This document shows, piece after piece, positions 16,101 through 23,716 of a stretch of DNA of 64,000 nucleotides. Made by a program: the position numbers and the translations under genes. How positions within the stretch are numbered: the first letter of the stretch is position 1; each line of letters begins with the position of its first letter. The DNA is taken from the NCBI GenBank assembly GCA_002786915.1, contig PCUV01000086.1, positions 565 through 64,564 of the forward strand, written 5' to 3'. The stretch is from Comamonadaceae bacterium CG12_big_fil_rev_8_21_14_0_65_59_15 (GTDB taxonomy: Bacteria; Pseudomonadota; Gammaproteobacteria; Burkholderiales; Burkholderiaceae_C). Below the pieces are notes generated by a model that did not search any database, was not told the DNA's origin, and saw nothing but the letters and a program-made list of their open reading frames with translations.

Positions 16101-18130
16101 CGACGCCCCTGGCTGCCCGTGTGTTGCCTGAAGCTTCCGTCAACGACTCCATCGAAGTACCTGCGCTATCGACAGAGCCCACGGTGTCGATGAGCCCATT
16201 GCCGTTTGATTCGGGTCAGAAAGTGTCGATTTGGGTGACGCCTGTGGCATCGCACGTCACGTCCCCGTCGCCGACCTTATCACGACGCAGCAGTGGCCAG
16301 ACGATCCGGGTCAAGTCGCAGCTGATAGACCGCATGGTGGAACAGGCCGGGGAGATGGTGATTTCTCGCTCCCGGCTGGAAACCCGCTTGGGTCAGTTGC
16401 GTGGCTCGCTCGACGAGCTCACCAGCAGTCTGGAGCGGCTGCGTGCCCAGTTACGCGACGTTGAAATCCAGTCCGAGTCGCAAATGCAGTCCAGGCAGAC
16501 GCAAACCAAAGACGCCGTGCGGGCCTTTGACCCGCTGGAATTTGACCGTTTTACACGTGTGCAGGAACTCACCCGCATGATGGCCGAGTCGGTGCACGAT
16601 GTGGCTACCTTGCAGCGCAATTTACAACAAACCGTGGCCGGTGTTGAAGATGACCTGATTGCGCAGGCGCACCAGACCTCCGAGTTGCAGCGCTTTTTGC
16701 TGCGCACCCGCATGGTCGAATTTGACAGCATTTCCGAGCGGCTGTTTGGCGTTGTGCGCCAGGCTTGCAAAGATTTTGACAAGCAGGTCAAACTTGAAAT
16801 TACGGGGGGCGCGCTTGAAATGGATCGCGGTGTGCTCGACCGGGTAGCAGGGTCATTTGAGCACTTGTTGCGCAACGCGGTAGGGCACGGCATTGAAAGC
16901 GCAGCCAAGCGACAGGCGGCTGGCAAGCCTGCCACCGGGTCGATCACCCTCCATGTAGAGCAGCAAAGCAACGACGTGGCCGTGACATTTGGCGACGATG
17001 GCGCGGGCCTGGACTTGGCGCGCATTCGCCAAAAAGCCGTCGAGCGTGGCCAGATCAAGGCGGATCAGGCACTCAGCGAAGCCGAGGTCGCCAATCTGAT
17101 CTTCAGCTCAGGTTTGTCCACGGCCGCAGAGGTCAGCGAAATGGCGGGGCGGGGCATCGGTATGGACGTGGTGCGCACCGAAGTCAATGGTCTTGGCGGG
17201 CGCATCGAGCTGAGTACCCAGCCTGGACGGGGAACGCAGTTCAAGCTGGTGCTGCCGCTGACCACGGCTGTGAACCAGATTGTGTTGTTTCGCATTGGCG
17301 AACTGGTGATGGGCGTACCCGCCAGCTTGGTCGAGCTGGTGCGTCGGGTGCCCGGTGCTGATCTGAATGCAGCCTACGCCAGCGGTCAATTCAACTACAA
17401 CACTGAGACACTGCCTTTTTATTGGGCGGGTGCGCTGTTGCAGATATCGTCCAACAGCACGGAGCCGCATGCAAAGACAGGCTCTGTGGGCATTTTTCGC
17501 AGTGCGGGCCAGCATGTGGCGGTGCACGTGGACGAAGTACTGGGCAACCAGGAAGTGGTGGTCAAAAACCTTGGGCCGCAGTTGGCCCGCTTGCCAGGCT
17601 TGGCGGGCATGTCGATGCTGGCTTCGGGTGCGGTGGTACTGATTTACAACATGGTGGCGCTGTCGGTGGCGTACGGGGACCGGGCGCGTGCCGCCATGGT
17701 CAGCCAGGACTCCACTGGCATGGAGCAGACGCCTGCGGCGGAGGTCAAACTGGCGCCGCTGGTGCTGGTGGTGGACGATTCGATTACCGTGCGCCGCGTC
17801 ACCCAGCGTCTGCTCAAGCGCGAAGGCTTCCGTGTGGTGTTGGCCGCTGACGGCCTGCAGGCCTTGGAGCAGTTGCAGCAGGAAAAACCGGCCGTGGTGC
17901 TGACCGACATCGAAATGCCACGCATGGACGGCTTTGACCTGGTGCGCAACATCCGCGCGGATGCCAGGTGGCAAGACTTGCCGATCATCATGATCACCTC
18001 ACGCATCGCCGAAAAGCACCGCGACTACGCGCGCGAGCTCAAGGTCGATCACTATCTGGGCAAGCCCTACCCTGAAGACGAACTGATTGCGCTGGTGCGC
18101 GGTTACTGCGGTCTCGCCACCCCGGCCTGA
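13142..18130 (+). CDS. pilL: Hybrid CheA-like histidine kinase PilL/ChpA
   Basis: A 1662-residue kinase of the Pil-Chp system. The long N-terminal part holds Hpt-like helical bundles; a clear one near residue 920 has LLHTLKGSARLAG with the phospho-His. Another at about 760 (LAHSLAGSSATVG) and some degenerate ones precede it. A Pro/Glu-rich linker lies at about 590-720. The CheA core follows: dimerisation near 1060 (IRVKSQLIDRMVEQAGEMVI), N-box HLLRNAVGHGIESAAKR, G-boxes DDGAGLDL and GRGIGMDVV, a CheW domain, and a C-terminal receiver (VLVVDDSITVRR, LTDIEMPRMDG, YLGKPY). It phosphorylates PilG and PilH. Its 3' end overlaps the convergent photolyase gene by 28 bases. Confidence 0.95.
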   Translation: MALASPAVDSTALEPDLGPLAWVLDELRKSLDSANLALRRFVRDAELSRGSDIAALDASQLRIARQQLHQAVGALEMVGFEVPARMLRATESLLQKFVQKPEFCSDDAALRIEHASFAVTDYLQSVLKGKTFSSVGLFPQYRDVLDLTAAERIHPADLWAYDWHWLDMQVPASTLPLSYDSSVRTRVDGLILNVVKAGHPASALAMRDISVGFSAHQVEVGPRVFWMVSAAFFEAIGLGLCRADLYTKRAASHVLLQYRHLARGVTDISDQLVRDLLFFCAQARIPAGQNAPTLRAVCGVFSVNAQTSVDYEKPQFGRYDPAVLAQARKRVATAAETWSLLSGGDVGRMKTASDQFALMTESVVKLHPENREFASALTWALEQVARAGVTPQATVAMEIATTVLYLEAAYDDMDADSGQMVERGNRLVQRIQHVMAGGQPEPLDPWMQELYRRVSDRRVMGSVVDELRTSLGEVEVALDTFFRHPDEKLPLHEVPGRLSQMRGVFSVLGLDQAAIAALRMRDGVERLLSDAFDDPRERAVAFEKLGNSLGSMGFLIDMLSYQREMARKLFVYDEALGEFRSLMGVQKAPVAPVEAATVTPPPAVAVQVPQAGEAFAPTLLHDFSNAKSADFSQTLLSDSGDFSAPTAPVSVPIEVVPETPADTVAEVPFDPLAPAAAGTASTAALPPDREPAVLPEPEPEPLAAPEPEPELQTDESVKVIGSLRIGIPLYNVYLNEADEWSRCLLTELSEWSLELAKPAPEAAVALAHSLAGSSATVGFSALSEFARALEHALEHSRLGAVGQPAHAQLFLNVAEDIRRLLHQFAAGFLKEPAPDLLVALRALLEIDMSTPISVTESALEPELKSVAADAMPMPEPPVAAVAVDALDVDLFSVFEEEAQDLLPRLGGALRQWCARPDNLGARQEALRLLHTLKGSARLAGAMRLGEMAHRTESAVQAVDAQSAQSAEIEPLLARFDAITGCFEQLRATPLAARVLPEASVNDSIEVPALSTEPTVSMSPLPFDSGQKVSIWVTPVASHVTSPSPTLSRRSSGQTIRVKSQLIDRMVEQAGEMVISRSRLETRLGQLRGSLDELTSSLERLRAQLRDVEIQSESQMQSRQTQTKDAVRAFDPLEFDRFTRVQELTRMMAESVHDVATLQRNLQQTVAGVEDDLIAQAHQTSELQRFLLRTRMVEFDSISERLFGVVRQACKDFDKQVKLEITGGALEMDRGVLDRVAGSFEHLLRNAVGHGIESAAKRQAAGKPATGSITLHVEQQSNDVAVTFGDDGAGLDLARIRQKAVERGQIKADQALSEAEVANLIFSSGLSTAAEVSEMAGRGIGMDVVRTEVNGLGGRIELSTQPGRGTQFKLVLPLTTAVNQIVLFRIGELVMGVPASLVELVRRVPGADLNAAYASGQFNYNTETLPFYWAGALLQISSNSTEPHAKTGSVGIFRSAGQHVAVHVDEVLGNQEVVVKNLGPQLARLPGLAGMSMLASGAVVLIYNMVALSVAYGDRARAAMVSQDSTGMEQTPAAEVKLAPLVLVVDDSITVRRVTQRLLKREGFRVVLAADGLQALEQLQQEKPAVVLTDIEMPRMDGFDLVRNIRADARWQDLPIIMITSRIAEKHRDYARELKVDHYLGKPYPEDELIALVRGYCGLATPA

Positions 18131-19611
18131 TCTTCGCCCGGCAATGTGGTTTTTTTGACCACGGCGTAGCGCAGCAACGTGCGCGTACGCGCGCGCTCGT
18201 GCAGCACCACGGGTTGTGGGTAGTTTTCACCCAGCCGGATACCCGCAGCCTGTAGCTCCAGCGGCTTGGCCAGCCAGGGCGCGTGGATGCTTTTGTTGGA
18301 CAGCCCGGCCAGTTGCGGCAGGTAGCGGCGGATGAATTTGCCCTCGGGGTCAAATTTTTCGCTCTGACTCACCGGGTTGAAGATGCGAAAGTAGGGCTGC
18401 GCGTCGCACCCGCTGGAGGCCACCCACTGCCAGCCGCCGTTATTCGACGCCAGTTCAAAGTCGTTGAGTTGCTCGGCAAAATAGCGCTCGCCCCGGCGCC
18501 AGTCCAGCCCCAGGTCTTTCACCAGAAAACTGCCCACCACCATGCGCAGCCGGTTGTGCATGTAACCGGTCTGGTTGAGCTGCGCCATCGCTGCGTCCAC
18601 CAGCGGGTAACCCGTGCGGCCCTGGCACCAGGCGTCAAACAGCGCGTCTGCCGCCGGGCCGGTGTCCCATTCGATGGCGTCGTAGCCCGGCTTGAAGGCC
18701 TGCTGCGCCACGTGCGGAAAATTGGCCAAAATGGCCATGTAAAAGTCGCGCCAGATCAGCTCGCCCAGCCACACCGCCGCACCGGCGCTGCCCGCCGCCT
18801 GGCGCTGCAGCGCCAGTCGCACCAGATGGCGTACCGAGACCGTGCCAAAGCGCAGATGCACGCCCAGGTAGCTGGGGCCCTTGAGTGCCGGAAAGTCGCG
18901 TGTGGCATCGTAGTGGTCCATGCGCTGTAAAAAGTCATCCAGCAGGCGCTGGGCACCCGACATGCCGGTGGGAATCTTCAGTTGGCTCAGGTTAGTGGCT
19001 TCAAAGCCGATGTCTTGCAGCGTGGGCACACCGCTGGCTTCGGGTGCAAGGGCCAGCCGGTCGGTCAGGCCGCCCAGGTCGTGCGTTGGCAACTGCGCCG
19101 GGCCCACACGCGCCAGCCAACTGTTTTTGTAGGGGGTAAACACGCCATAGACCGTGCCGCTCTGCGTGAGGATCTCGCGCCGTTCAAAAATCACATGGTC
19201 CTTGCAGGTTTCAAAGGCGATGCCCATCGCCTGCAACGCGGCGGCGACCTGCTGGTCACGCGCCAGCGCCTGTGGCTCGTCGTCGCGCCCGGCAAACACC
19301 GCCTGCACGCCCCATTGCCCGGCCAGACGCACGATGTCGTCGCGCGCTACGGCGTGGCGCACCACCAGCCCCGCCTGTGCAGCGCCGCTGAGCTGGCGCA
19401 GGCGGGCGTCCAGTTCTACCAGCGATTCGCGGATGAATTCCACCCGCCGGTCACGCCGTGGCAGCGCGTCCAGAATGTCGCGGTCAAAGACAAAAACGCA
19501 GAACACGCGGTGGCAACGGCGCAGCGCCAGTTGCAGCGTGGCGTTGTCGCTGGTGCGCAGGTCGCGGCGGAACCACATCAGCCCCGAATCAAAATGTGTG
19601 TCTGTGTTCAT
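18103..19611 (-). CDS. phrB: Deoxyribodipyrimidine photolyase
   Basis: A 502-residue FAD enzyme that uses blue light to split cyclobutane pyrimidine dimers. The N-terminal Rossmann domain (LMWFRRDLRTSDNATLQLAL) binds the antenna cofactor. The C-terminal helical domain shows GELIWRDFYMAIL, TGYPLVDAAMAQLNQTGYMH, RLRMVVGSFLVKDLGLDWR, NNGGWQWVASSGCDAQPYFR and FNPVSQSEKFDPEGKFIRRY, all typical of class I CPD photolyases. It is convergent with pilL, with tail overlap, and divergent from yqgE with a 15-base gap to that gene's start. Confidence 0.95.
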   Translation of the reverse strand: MNTDTHFDSGLMWFRRDLRTSDNATLQLALRRCHRVFCVFVFDRDILDALPRRDRRVEFIRESLVELDARLRQLSGAAQAGLVVRHAVARDDIVRLAGQWGVQAVFAGRDDEPQALARDQQVAAALQAMGIAFETCKDHVIFERREILTQSGTVYGVFTPYKNSWLARVGPAQLPTHDLGGLTDRLALAPEASGVPTLQDIGFEATNLSQLKIPTGMSGAQRLLDDFLQRMDHYDATRDFPALKGPSYLGVHLRFGTVSVRHLVRLALQRQAAGSAGAAVWLGELIWRDFYMAILANFPHVAQQAFKPGYDAIEWDTGPAADALFDAWCQGRTGYPLVDAAMAQLNQTGYMHNRLRMVVGSFLVKDLGLDWRRGERYFAEQLNDFELASNNGGWQWVASSGCDAQPYFRIFNPVSQSEKFDPEGKFIRRYLPQLAGLSNKSIHAPWLAKPLELQAAGIRLGENYPQPVVLHERARTRTLLRYAVVKKTTLPGEDQAGVARPQ

Positions 19612-19626
19612 CGCTAAAATTCAACC

Positions 19627-20226
19627 ATGTCGTCTGACACTGCCATTACCAATTTGACGAATCATTTTTTGATTGCCATGCCCGGTTTGCAGGACGATTT
19701 ATTCTCGCGCAGTGTCGTTTATCTGTGCGAACACAGCCAGCGTGGGGCTTTGGGGCTGGTCATCAACAAGCCTTGCGACATATCCCTCAAAAACCTCTTT
19801 GACCGGGTTGAATTGCCGCTGTTGCGCACCGATCTGGCGGATGCGCCGGTGTTTCTGGGCGGTCCCGTGCAGACCGAGCGCGGTTTTGTGCTGCACGAAG
19901 GTGCCGCTGATGCGCCCGAAAGTGCCGCAGAGCCGCCTTATTCTTCCACCATGACCATCCCCGGTGGGCTGGTCATGACCACCTCGCGCGACGTGCTGGA
20001 GGCGCTTTCCAATGGCAACGGGCCGAGCCGGGTGATGGTGTCGTTGGGCTATTCGGCGTGGGGGCAGGGGCAGCTTGAAAGTGAATTGGGCGACAACAGT
20101 TGGCTCACGGTAGCAGCCGATCCGCGTCTGATCTTTGACACCCCGGTGCCAGAGCGCTACGCGCAGGCCTTGAAGTTGCTGGGGCTTGAGGCTTGGATGC
20201 TGGCACCCGACGCAGGACACGCCTGA
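19627..20226 (+). CDS. yqgE: YqgE/AlgH family protein (DUF179)
   Basis: A 199-residue cytosolic protein of unknown biochemical function, recognised from NHFLIAMPGLQDDLFSRSVV, YLCEHSQRGALGLVINKP, FLGGPVQTERGFVLH and MVSLGYSAWGQGQLE. The yqgE-ruvX-pyrR-pyrB order is widespread in Gram-negatives. It ends six bases before the ruvX start, and that junction is filled by an interspersed repeat. Confidence 0.95.
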   Translation: MSSDTAITNLTNHFLIAMPGLQDDLFSRSVVYLCEHSQRGALGLVINKPCDISLKNLFDRVELPLLRTDLADAPVFLGGPVQTERGFVLHEGAADAPESAAEPPYSSTMTIPGGLVMTTSRDVLEALSNGNGPSRVMVSLGYSAWGQGQLESELGDNSWLTVAADPRLIFDTPVPERYAQALKLLGLEAWMLAPDAGHA

Positions 20227-20290
20227 AAATATATGGAAAATGGTGCTGTAGTCCCCGTCGATAAAGCGGATACAGCTATATTGTCTGTAG
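20226..20290 (+). repeat. Interspersed repeat copy at the yqgE/ruvX junction
   Basis: GGAAAATGGTGCTGTAGTCC, CGTCGATAAAGCGGATACAG and CTATATTGTC align with the interspersed repeat seen elsewhere (AAAATAGGCTCTAGCCCTTA then AATAAGCGCAAGCAGCTAT). It supplies the ruvX start codon and first codons. The copy is more diverged than others. Confidence 0.6.
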
Positions 20291-20679
20291 CGGATCGGTA
20301 CCAGACTTTTCTGGCGCTCGACTTCGGCCTGAAGCGCACCGGTTTTGCCGTGGGCAACCGCCTGCTGCGCACCGCACAGCCGCAGGGCACCGTGGTGGCA
20401 CAGGGCGACGCGCGTTTTGCCTTGATTGCGAAGCACCTGAAAGAATGGCAGCCCGACGCGCTGGTGATCGGCGTGCCGTTTCACCCGGACGGCGCCGCGC
20501 ACGAAAACACCACCCGTGCGCGCCGTTTTGGTCGCCAGCTGCATGGCCGTTTTGGCTTGCCGGTGTTTGAGGTGGACGAGCGCTACAGCACCACCGAAGC
20601 CTTGTCAGACGGCGCGCGCGACGCCGACGCAGCCGCCGCGTGCATCATTTTGGAACAGTTTTTGAGGAGTCTTTCATGA
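20233..20679 (+). CDS. ruvX: Holliday junction resolvase-like RuvX (YqgF), N-terminally extended
   Basis: An RNase H-fold nuclease family protein implicated in 16S rRNA 5'-end maturation. The core begins YQTFLALDFGLKRTGFAVGN with the first catalytic Asp, then VIGVPFHPDG, VFEVDERYSTTEA and a late acidic DADAAAACIILEQFL. About 22 residues precede the usual start of the family and are encoded by an interspersed repeat (MENGAVVPVDKADTAILSVA). An internal start near the YQTF motif cannot be excluded, but no methionine is available there. It overlaps pyrR by four bases. Confidence 0.92.
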   Translation: MENGAVVPVDKADTAILSVADRYQTFLALDFGLKRTGFAVGNRLLRTAQPQGTVVAQGDARFALIAKHLKEWQPDALVIGVPFHPDGAAHENTTRARRFGRQLHGRFGLPVFEVDERYSTTEALSDGARDADAAAACIILEQFLRSLS

Positions 20680-21173
20680 GTCAATTGGCATTGGATGCCG
20701 AGGCGCTGTACGGCGACTTGGCCAACCGTGTGCGCGAGGCATTCAAGCCTGGCATGCACCTGGTGGGTGTCACCTCGGGTGGGGCCTGGCTGGCCGAACG
20801 CCTGCAGCACGATCTGAAGCTGGCTGAGCCCATCGGCATCATCTCGTCGGCGCTACACCGCGACGATTTTGCCCGCCGGGGCATGACCGCTGCGGCGCAA
20901 ACGCAGATTCCGTTTGACGTGAACCAGGCGCATATTTTGTTGCTGGACGACGTGCTGTTCACCGGGCGCACCATCCGCGCGGTGCTCAACGAGCTGTTTG
21001 ACTTTGGCCGCCCGGATCGCATTCAGCTGGCGGTGCTGGTGGACCGTGGCGGGCGCGAGCTGCCGATCCAGCCCGACCTGTGCGCCGCGCGCATCAGCCT
21101 GCCGGCCAACCAGTCGTTGTCGCTGGCGCGTCAGACGTCGGGTCAATTCAGTTTCAACGTCAAGGTGCATTGA
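20676..21173 (+). CDS. pyrR: Pyrimidine operon regulator / uracil phosphoribosyltransferase-like PyrR
   Basis: A 165-residue phosphoribosyltransferase-fold protein. The PRPP-binding loop [20 protein letters not shown] is intact, and [14 protein letters not shown] and [15 protein letters not shown] fit PyrR. The start at 20676 has GAGGAG eight bases upstream and forms an ATGA overlap with the ruvX stop. In Gram-positives PyrR binds pyr mRNA to control attenuation; whether it does so here is unknown, and no anti-terminator hairpin is evident before pyrB. Two bases separate its stop from the pyrB start. Confidence 0.93.
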   Translation: MSQLALDAEALYGDLANRVREAFKPGMHLVGVTSGGAWLAERLQHDLKLAEPIGIISSALHRDDFARRGMTAAAQTQIPFDVNQAHILLLDDVLFTGRTIRAVLNELFDFGRPDRIQLAVLVDRGGRELPIQPDLCAARISLPANQSLSLARQTSGQFSFNVKVH

Positions 21174-21175
21174 TC

Positions 21176-22138
21176 ATGCTGTACAAGCGCAACCCCCAAC
21201 TCAACAAACATGGCGAGCTGATTCACCTGCTGTCCACCGAAGGCTTGCCGAAAGAAATTTTGCTGCAGGTGCTCGACACCGCCACCAGCTTTGTCTCGGT
21301 AGGCAACCGCGAGGTCAAAAAAGTACCGCTGCTGCGTGGCAAGAGCGTGTTCAACCTGTTTTTTGAAAACTCCACCCGCACCCGCACCACGTTTGAAATA
21401 GCGGCCAAGCGCCTGAGCGCCGACGTTATCAACCTGGACATTGCCCGCTCGTCCACCGCCAAGGGCGAGACGCTGCTTGACACCATTGCCAACCTCAGCG
21501 CCATGGCCGCCGACCTGTTTGTGGTACGGCACAGCGAGTCGGGCGCACCGTACCTGATTGCGCAACACGTGGCGCCGCACGTGCACGTGGTCAACGCCGG
21601 CGACGGGCGCCACGCGCATCCCACGCAGGGATTGCTCGACATGTACACCATCCGGCACTTCAAGCAAGACTTTACCCAGCTCAGCGTAGCCATTGTGGGC
21701 GACGTGCTGCATTCGCGCGTGGCACGCTCTGACATCCACGCGCTAACCACGCTGGGCTGCCCCGACGTGCGCGTGGTTGGCCCCAGGACGCTGGTGCCCG
21801 CCGACATGGCCCCCATGGGCGTGCGCGTTTGCAATACCCTTGAAGAAGGCATCAAGGGCTGCGACGTGGTGATCATGCTGCGCATGCAAAACGAGCGCAT
21901 GAGTGGCGCGCTGCTGCCGTCGAGCCAGGAGTTTTTCAAGAGCTTTGGCCTCACGCCGCAACGCTTGCAGTGGGCCAAGCCCGACGCCATCGTGATGCAC
22001 CCGGGGCCTATCAACCGCGGGGTTGAAATCGAGTCGGCCGTGGTCGATGGCGGGCACAGCGTGATCCTGTCGCAGGTCACCTTTGGCATAGCGGTACGCA
22101 TGGCGGCGATGAGCATCGTGGCGGGCAACGAGGCGTGA
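21176..22138 (+). CDS. pyrB: Aspartate carbamoyltransferase catalytic subunit
   Basis: Condenses carbamoyl phosphate with aspartate in pyrimidine synthesis. The 320-residue product shows the carbamoyl-phosphate loop [34 protein letters not shown], the catalytic [12 protein letters not shown] region and [12 protein letters not shown]. The start [20 protein letters not shown] at 21176 follows pyrR by two bases. No pyrI regulatory chain is present. The partner is probably the inactive dihydroorotase-like pyrC' product downstream, as in Pseudomonas-type class A ATCases. The final base of its TGA is the first base of a MITE-like element. Confidence 0.96.
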   Translation: MLYKRNPQLNKHGELIHLLSTEGLPKEILLQVLDTATSFVSVGNREVKKVPLLRGKSVFNLFFENSTRTRTTFEIAAKRLSADVINLDIARSSTAKGETLLDTIANLSAMAADLFVVRHSESGAPYLIAQHVAPHVHVVNAGDGRHAHPTQGLLDMYTIRHFKQDFTQLSVAIVGDVLHSRVARSDIHALTTLGCPDVRVVGPRTLVPADMAPMGVRVCNTLEEGIKGCDVVIMLRMQNERMSGALLPSSQEFFKSFGLTPQRLQWAKPDAIVMHPGPINRGVEIESAVVDGGHSVILSQVTFGIAVRMAAMSIVAGNEA

Positions 22139-22375
22139 ACCTAGATTTCTCAGTTGACCGCTAATAGATGTCACCAACTGTTTATGAATATTGATTTTTT
22201 TTGCTTTGATCTAGTTCTCCGTGTGGGTGATATCGCTACGCACCCGATTGAGCCACTGGCAACGCGCCTGGGGGCGTTGCTCCGTCTTGCGGGTAGGAAC
22301 CCGCTGCGTTGTCGCGCCTTCCCATACGCGCCGCCAGTAGCCCACTCGTGCGCGTCCAACTGAGAAATCTAGGTT
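22138..22375. mobile_element. MITE-like element with perfect 19-bp terminal inverted repeats
   Basis: AACCTAGATTTCTCAGTTG at 22138-22156 is exactly the reverse complement of CAACTGAGAAATCTAGGTT at 22357-22375. The 238-base element has no credible reading frame. Internally it carries hairpins GCAACGCGCCTGGGGGCGTT and GCGGGTAGGAACCCGC. It sits exactly after the pyrB stop and before the pyrC' ribosome binding site. This is the structure of a non-autonomous transposon moved by an unrelated-locus transposase; a clear target duplication was not seen. Confidence 0.85.
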
Positions 22376-22397
22376 AAAGCCTTCTGAAAGACAAGAC

Positions 22398-23705
22398 ATG
22401 AAAACACATACAAACGTTCTGATCAAGGGTGGCCGGGTGCTGAACCCTGCCACCGGTTTTGATCAAAAAGTGGATGTAGCCCTGATGAATGGTGCGGTAA
22501 CAGCTATCGATCATGTAGCTGGTGACTTTCAACCCGAGCGCACTATCGACGCCAGTGGCTGCTGGGTGCTGCCGGGTCTGGTGGATCTGGCGGTACGCCT
22601 GCGCGAGCCCGGCTACGAGCACGCGCGCATGCTCGAATCCGAAATGTCTGCGGCCATGGCCGGTGGCGTGACCAGCCTGGTGTGTCTGCCCGACACCGAG
22701 CCCACGCTGGACGAATCCGGCCTGGTCGAGATGCTGCGCTTTCGGGCTGAAAAATTGCAGCAGGCGCGCGTGTACCCGCTGGGCGCGCTGACGCGCTCGC
22801 TTAAGGGTGAGGTATTGACCGAAATGGTCGAGCTCACCGAAGCCGGTTGTGTGGCCTTCAGTCAGGCCGAAGTGGCTTTGGCCAATACGCAGGTGCTGCA
22901 ACGCGCGCTGCAATACGCCAGCACCTTTGGTTACGCCGTCTGGTTGCGCCCGCAAGACGCCTACCTGGGGCAGGGCGTGGCCGCCAGCGGCCCGCTGGCC
23001 ACGCGCATGGGTTTGGCCGGGGTACCGGTGACGGCCGAAACAGTGGCCATGCACACCATTTTTGAGCTGATGCGCGCCACCGGTGCACGCGTGCACCTGT
23101 GTCGCATCAGCAGCGCCGCCGGCGTGGAGCTGGTGCGCCAGGCCAAGGCACAGGGTTTGGCACTGACTTGCGACGTGAGCATCAATTCGCTGCATCTGAC
23201 CGATACCGATATGGGCTACTTTGACAGTCGCGCGCGGCTGAATCCACCGCTGCGCCAGCAACGTGACCGCGACGCACTGCGCGCCGGGCTGGCCGACGGC
23301 AGCATCGACGCCCTGGTGTCAGACCACACGCCGGTGGACGACGACGCCAAAGCCAAACCGTTTGCCGAAAGTGACGCCGGTGCCACCGGCCTGGAACTGT
23401 TGTTGAGCCTGGCCTACAAGTGGCATCTGGACAGCGGTGTGGCCTTGCAACGCGCGCTGGCAACTGTGACCAGCGGGCCAGCAGCGGTGCTGGGTAACGC
23501 ACTGGGCCCGCGCCTAGGGCGCACCGGACAATTGAAGGTGGGTGGCCTGGGCGACCTGTGCATTTTTGACCCGACCGCTGCCTGGACGGTGCAGGCAGAC
23601 GCGCTGCGCAGCCAGGGCAAGCACACGCCGTTTTCGGGCTACGAGCTGCCTGGACGGGTGCGCTACACCCTGGTTGGCGGGCGCGTCACCTACCAGGCGG
23701 GCTGA
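22398..23705 (+). CDS. pyrX: Dihydroorotase-like protein PyrC', probably non-catalytic
   Basis: A 435-residue amidohydrolase-fold protein, colinear with type I dihydroorotase (WVLPGLVDLAVRLREPGYEH, FDPTAAWTVQ). The metal-binding HxH of active enzymes (usually HVHLREPG) is replaced by AVRLREPG, and further histidine ligands seem absent at LRPQDAYLGQG and VSINSLHLTDT, although the late SDHTPVDDDA is kept. In Pseudomonas and relatives such pseudo-dihydroorotases assemble with PyrB to form active ATCase. The position next to pyrB supports this role. A functional pyrC should then exist elsewhere in the genome. Confidence 0.9.
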   Translation: MKTHTNVLIKGGRVLNPATGFDQKVDVALMNGAVTAIDHVAGDFQPERTIDASGCWVLPGLVDLAVRLREPGYEHARMLESEMSAAMAGGVTSLVCLPDTEPTLDESGLVEMLRFRAEKLQQARVYPLGALTRSLKGEVLTEMVELTEAGCVAFSQAEVALANTQVLQRALQYASTFGYAVWLRPQDAYLGQGVAASGPLATRMGLAGVPVTAETVAMHTIFELMRATGARVHLCRISSAAGVELVRQAKAQGLALTCDVSINSLHLTDTDMGYFDSRARLNPPLRQQRDRDALRAGLADGSIDALVSDHTPVDDDAKAKPFAESDAGATGLELLLSLAYKWHLDSGVALQRALATVTSGPAAVLGNALGPRLGRTGQLKVGGLGDLCIFDPTAAWTVQADALRSQGKHTPFSGYELPGRVRYTLVGGRVTYQAG

Positions 23706-23716
23706 AGACTCGGGCG

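Noticed and set aside
18103..18130. Regulatory antisense overlap of pilL and phrB
   Set aside because: The 28-base convergent overlap is common in compact genomes and nothing else suggests regulation.
22138..22375. Pyrimidine-sensing leader or riboswitch before pyrC'
   Set aside because: The perfect terminal inverted repeats explain the element better as a MITE; no terminator/anti-terminator pair was seen.
22468..22515. Interspersed repeat copy within the start of pyrC'
   Set aside because: GATGTAGCCCTGATGAATGG and AACAGCTATCGA resemble the repeat, but the encoded residues also align with the normal N-terminal strand of dihydroorotases, so similarity may be chance. Left out of the copy count.
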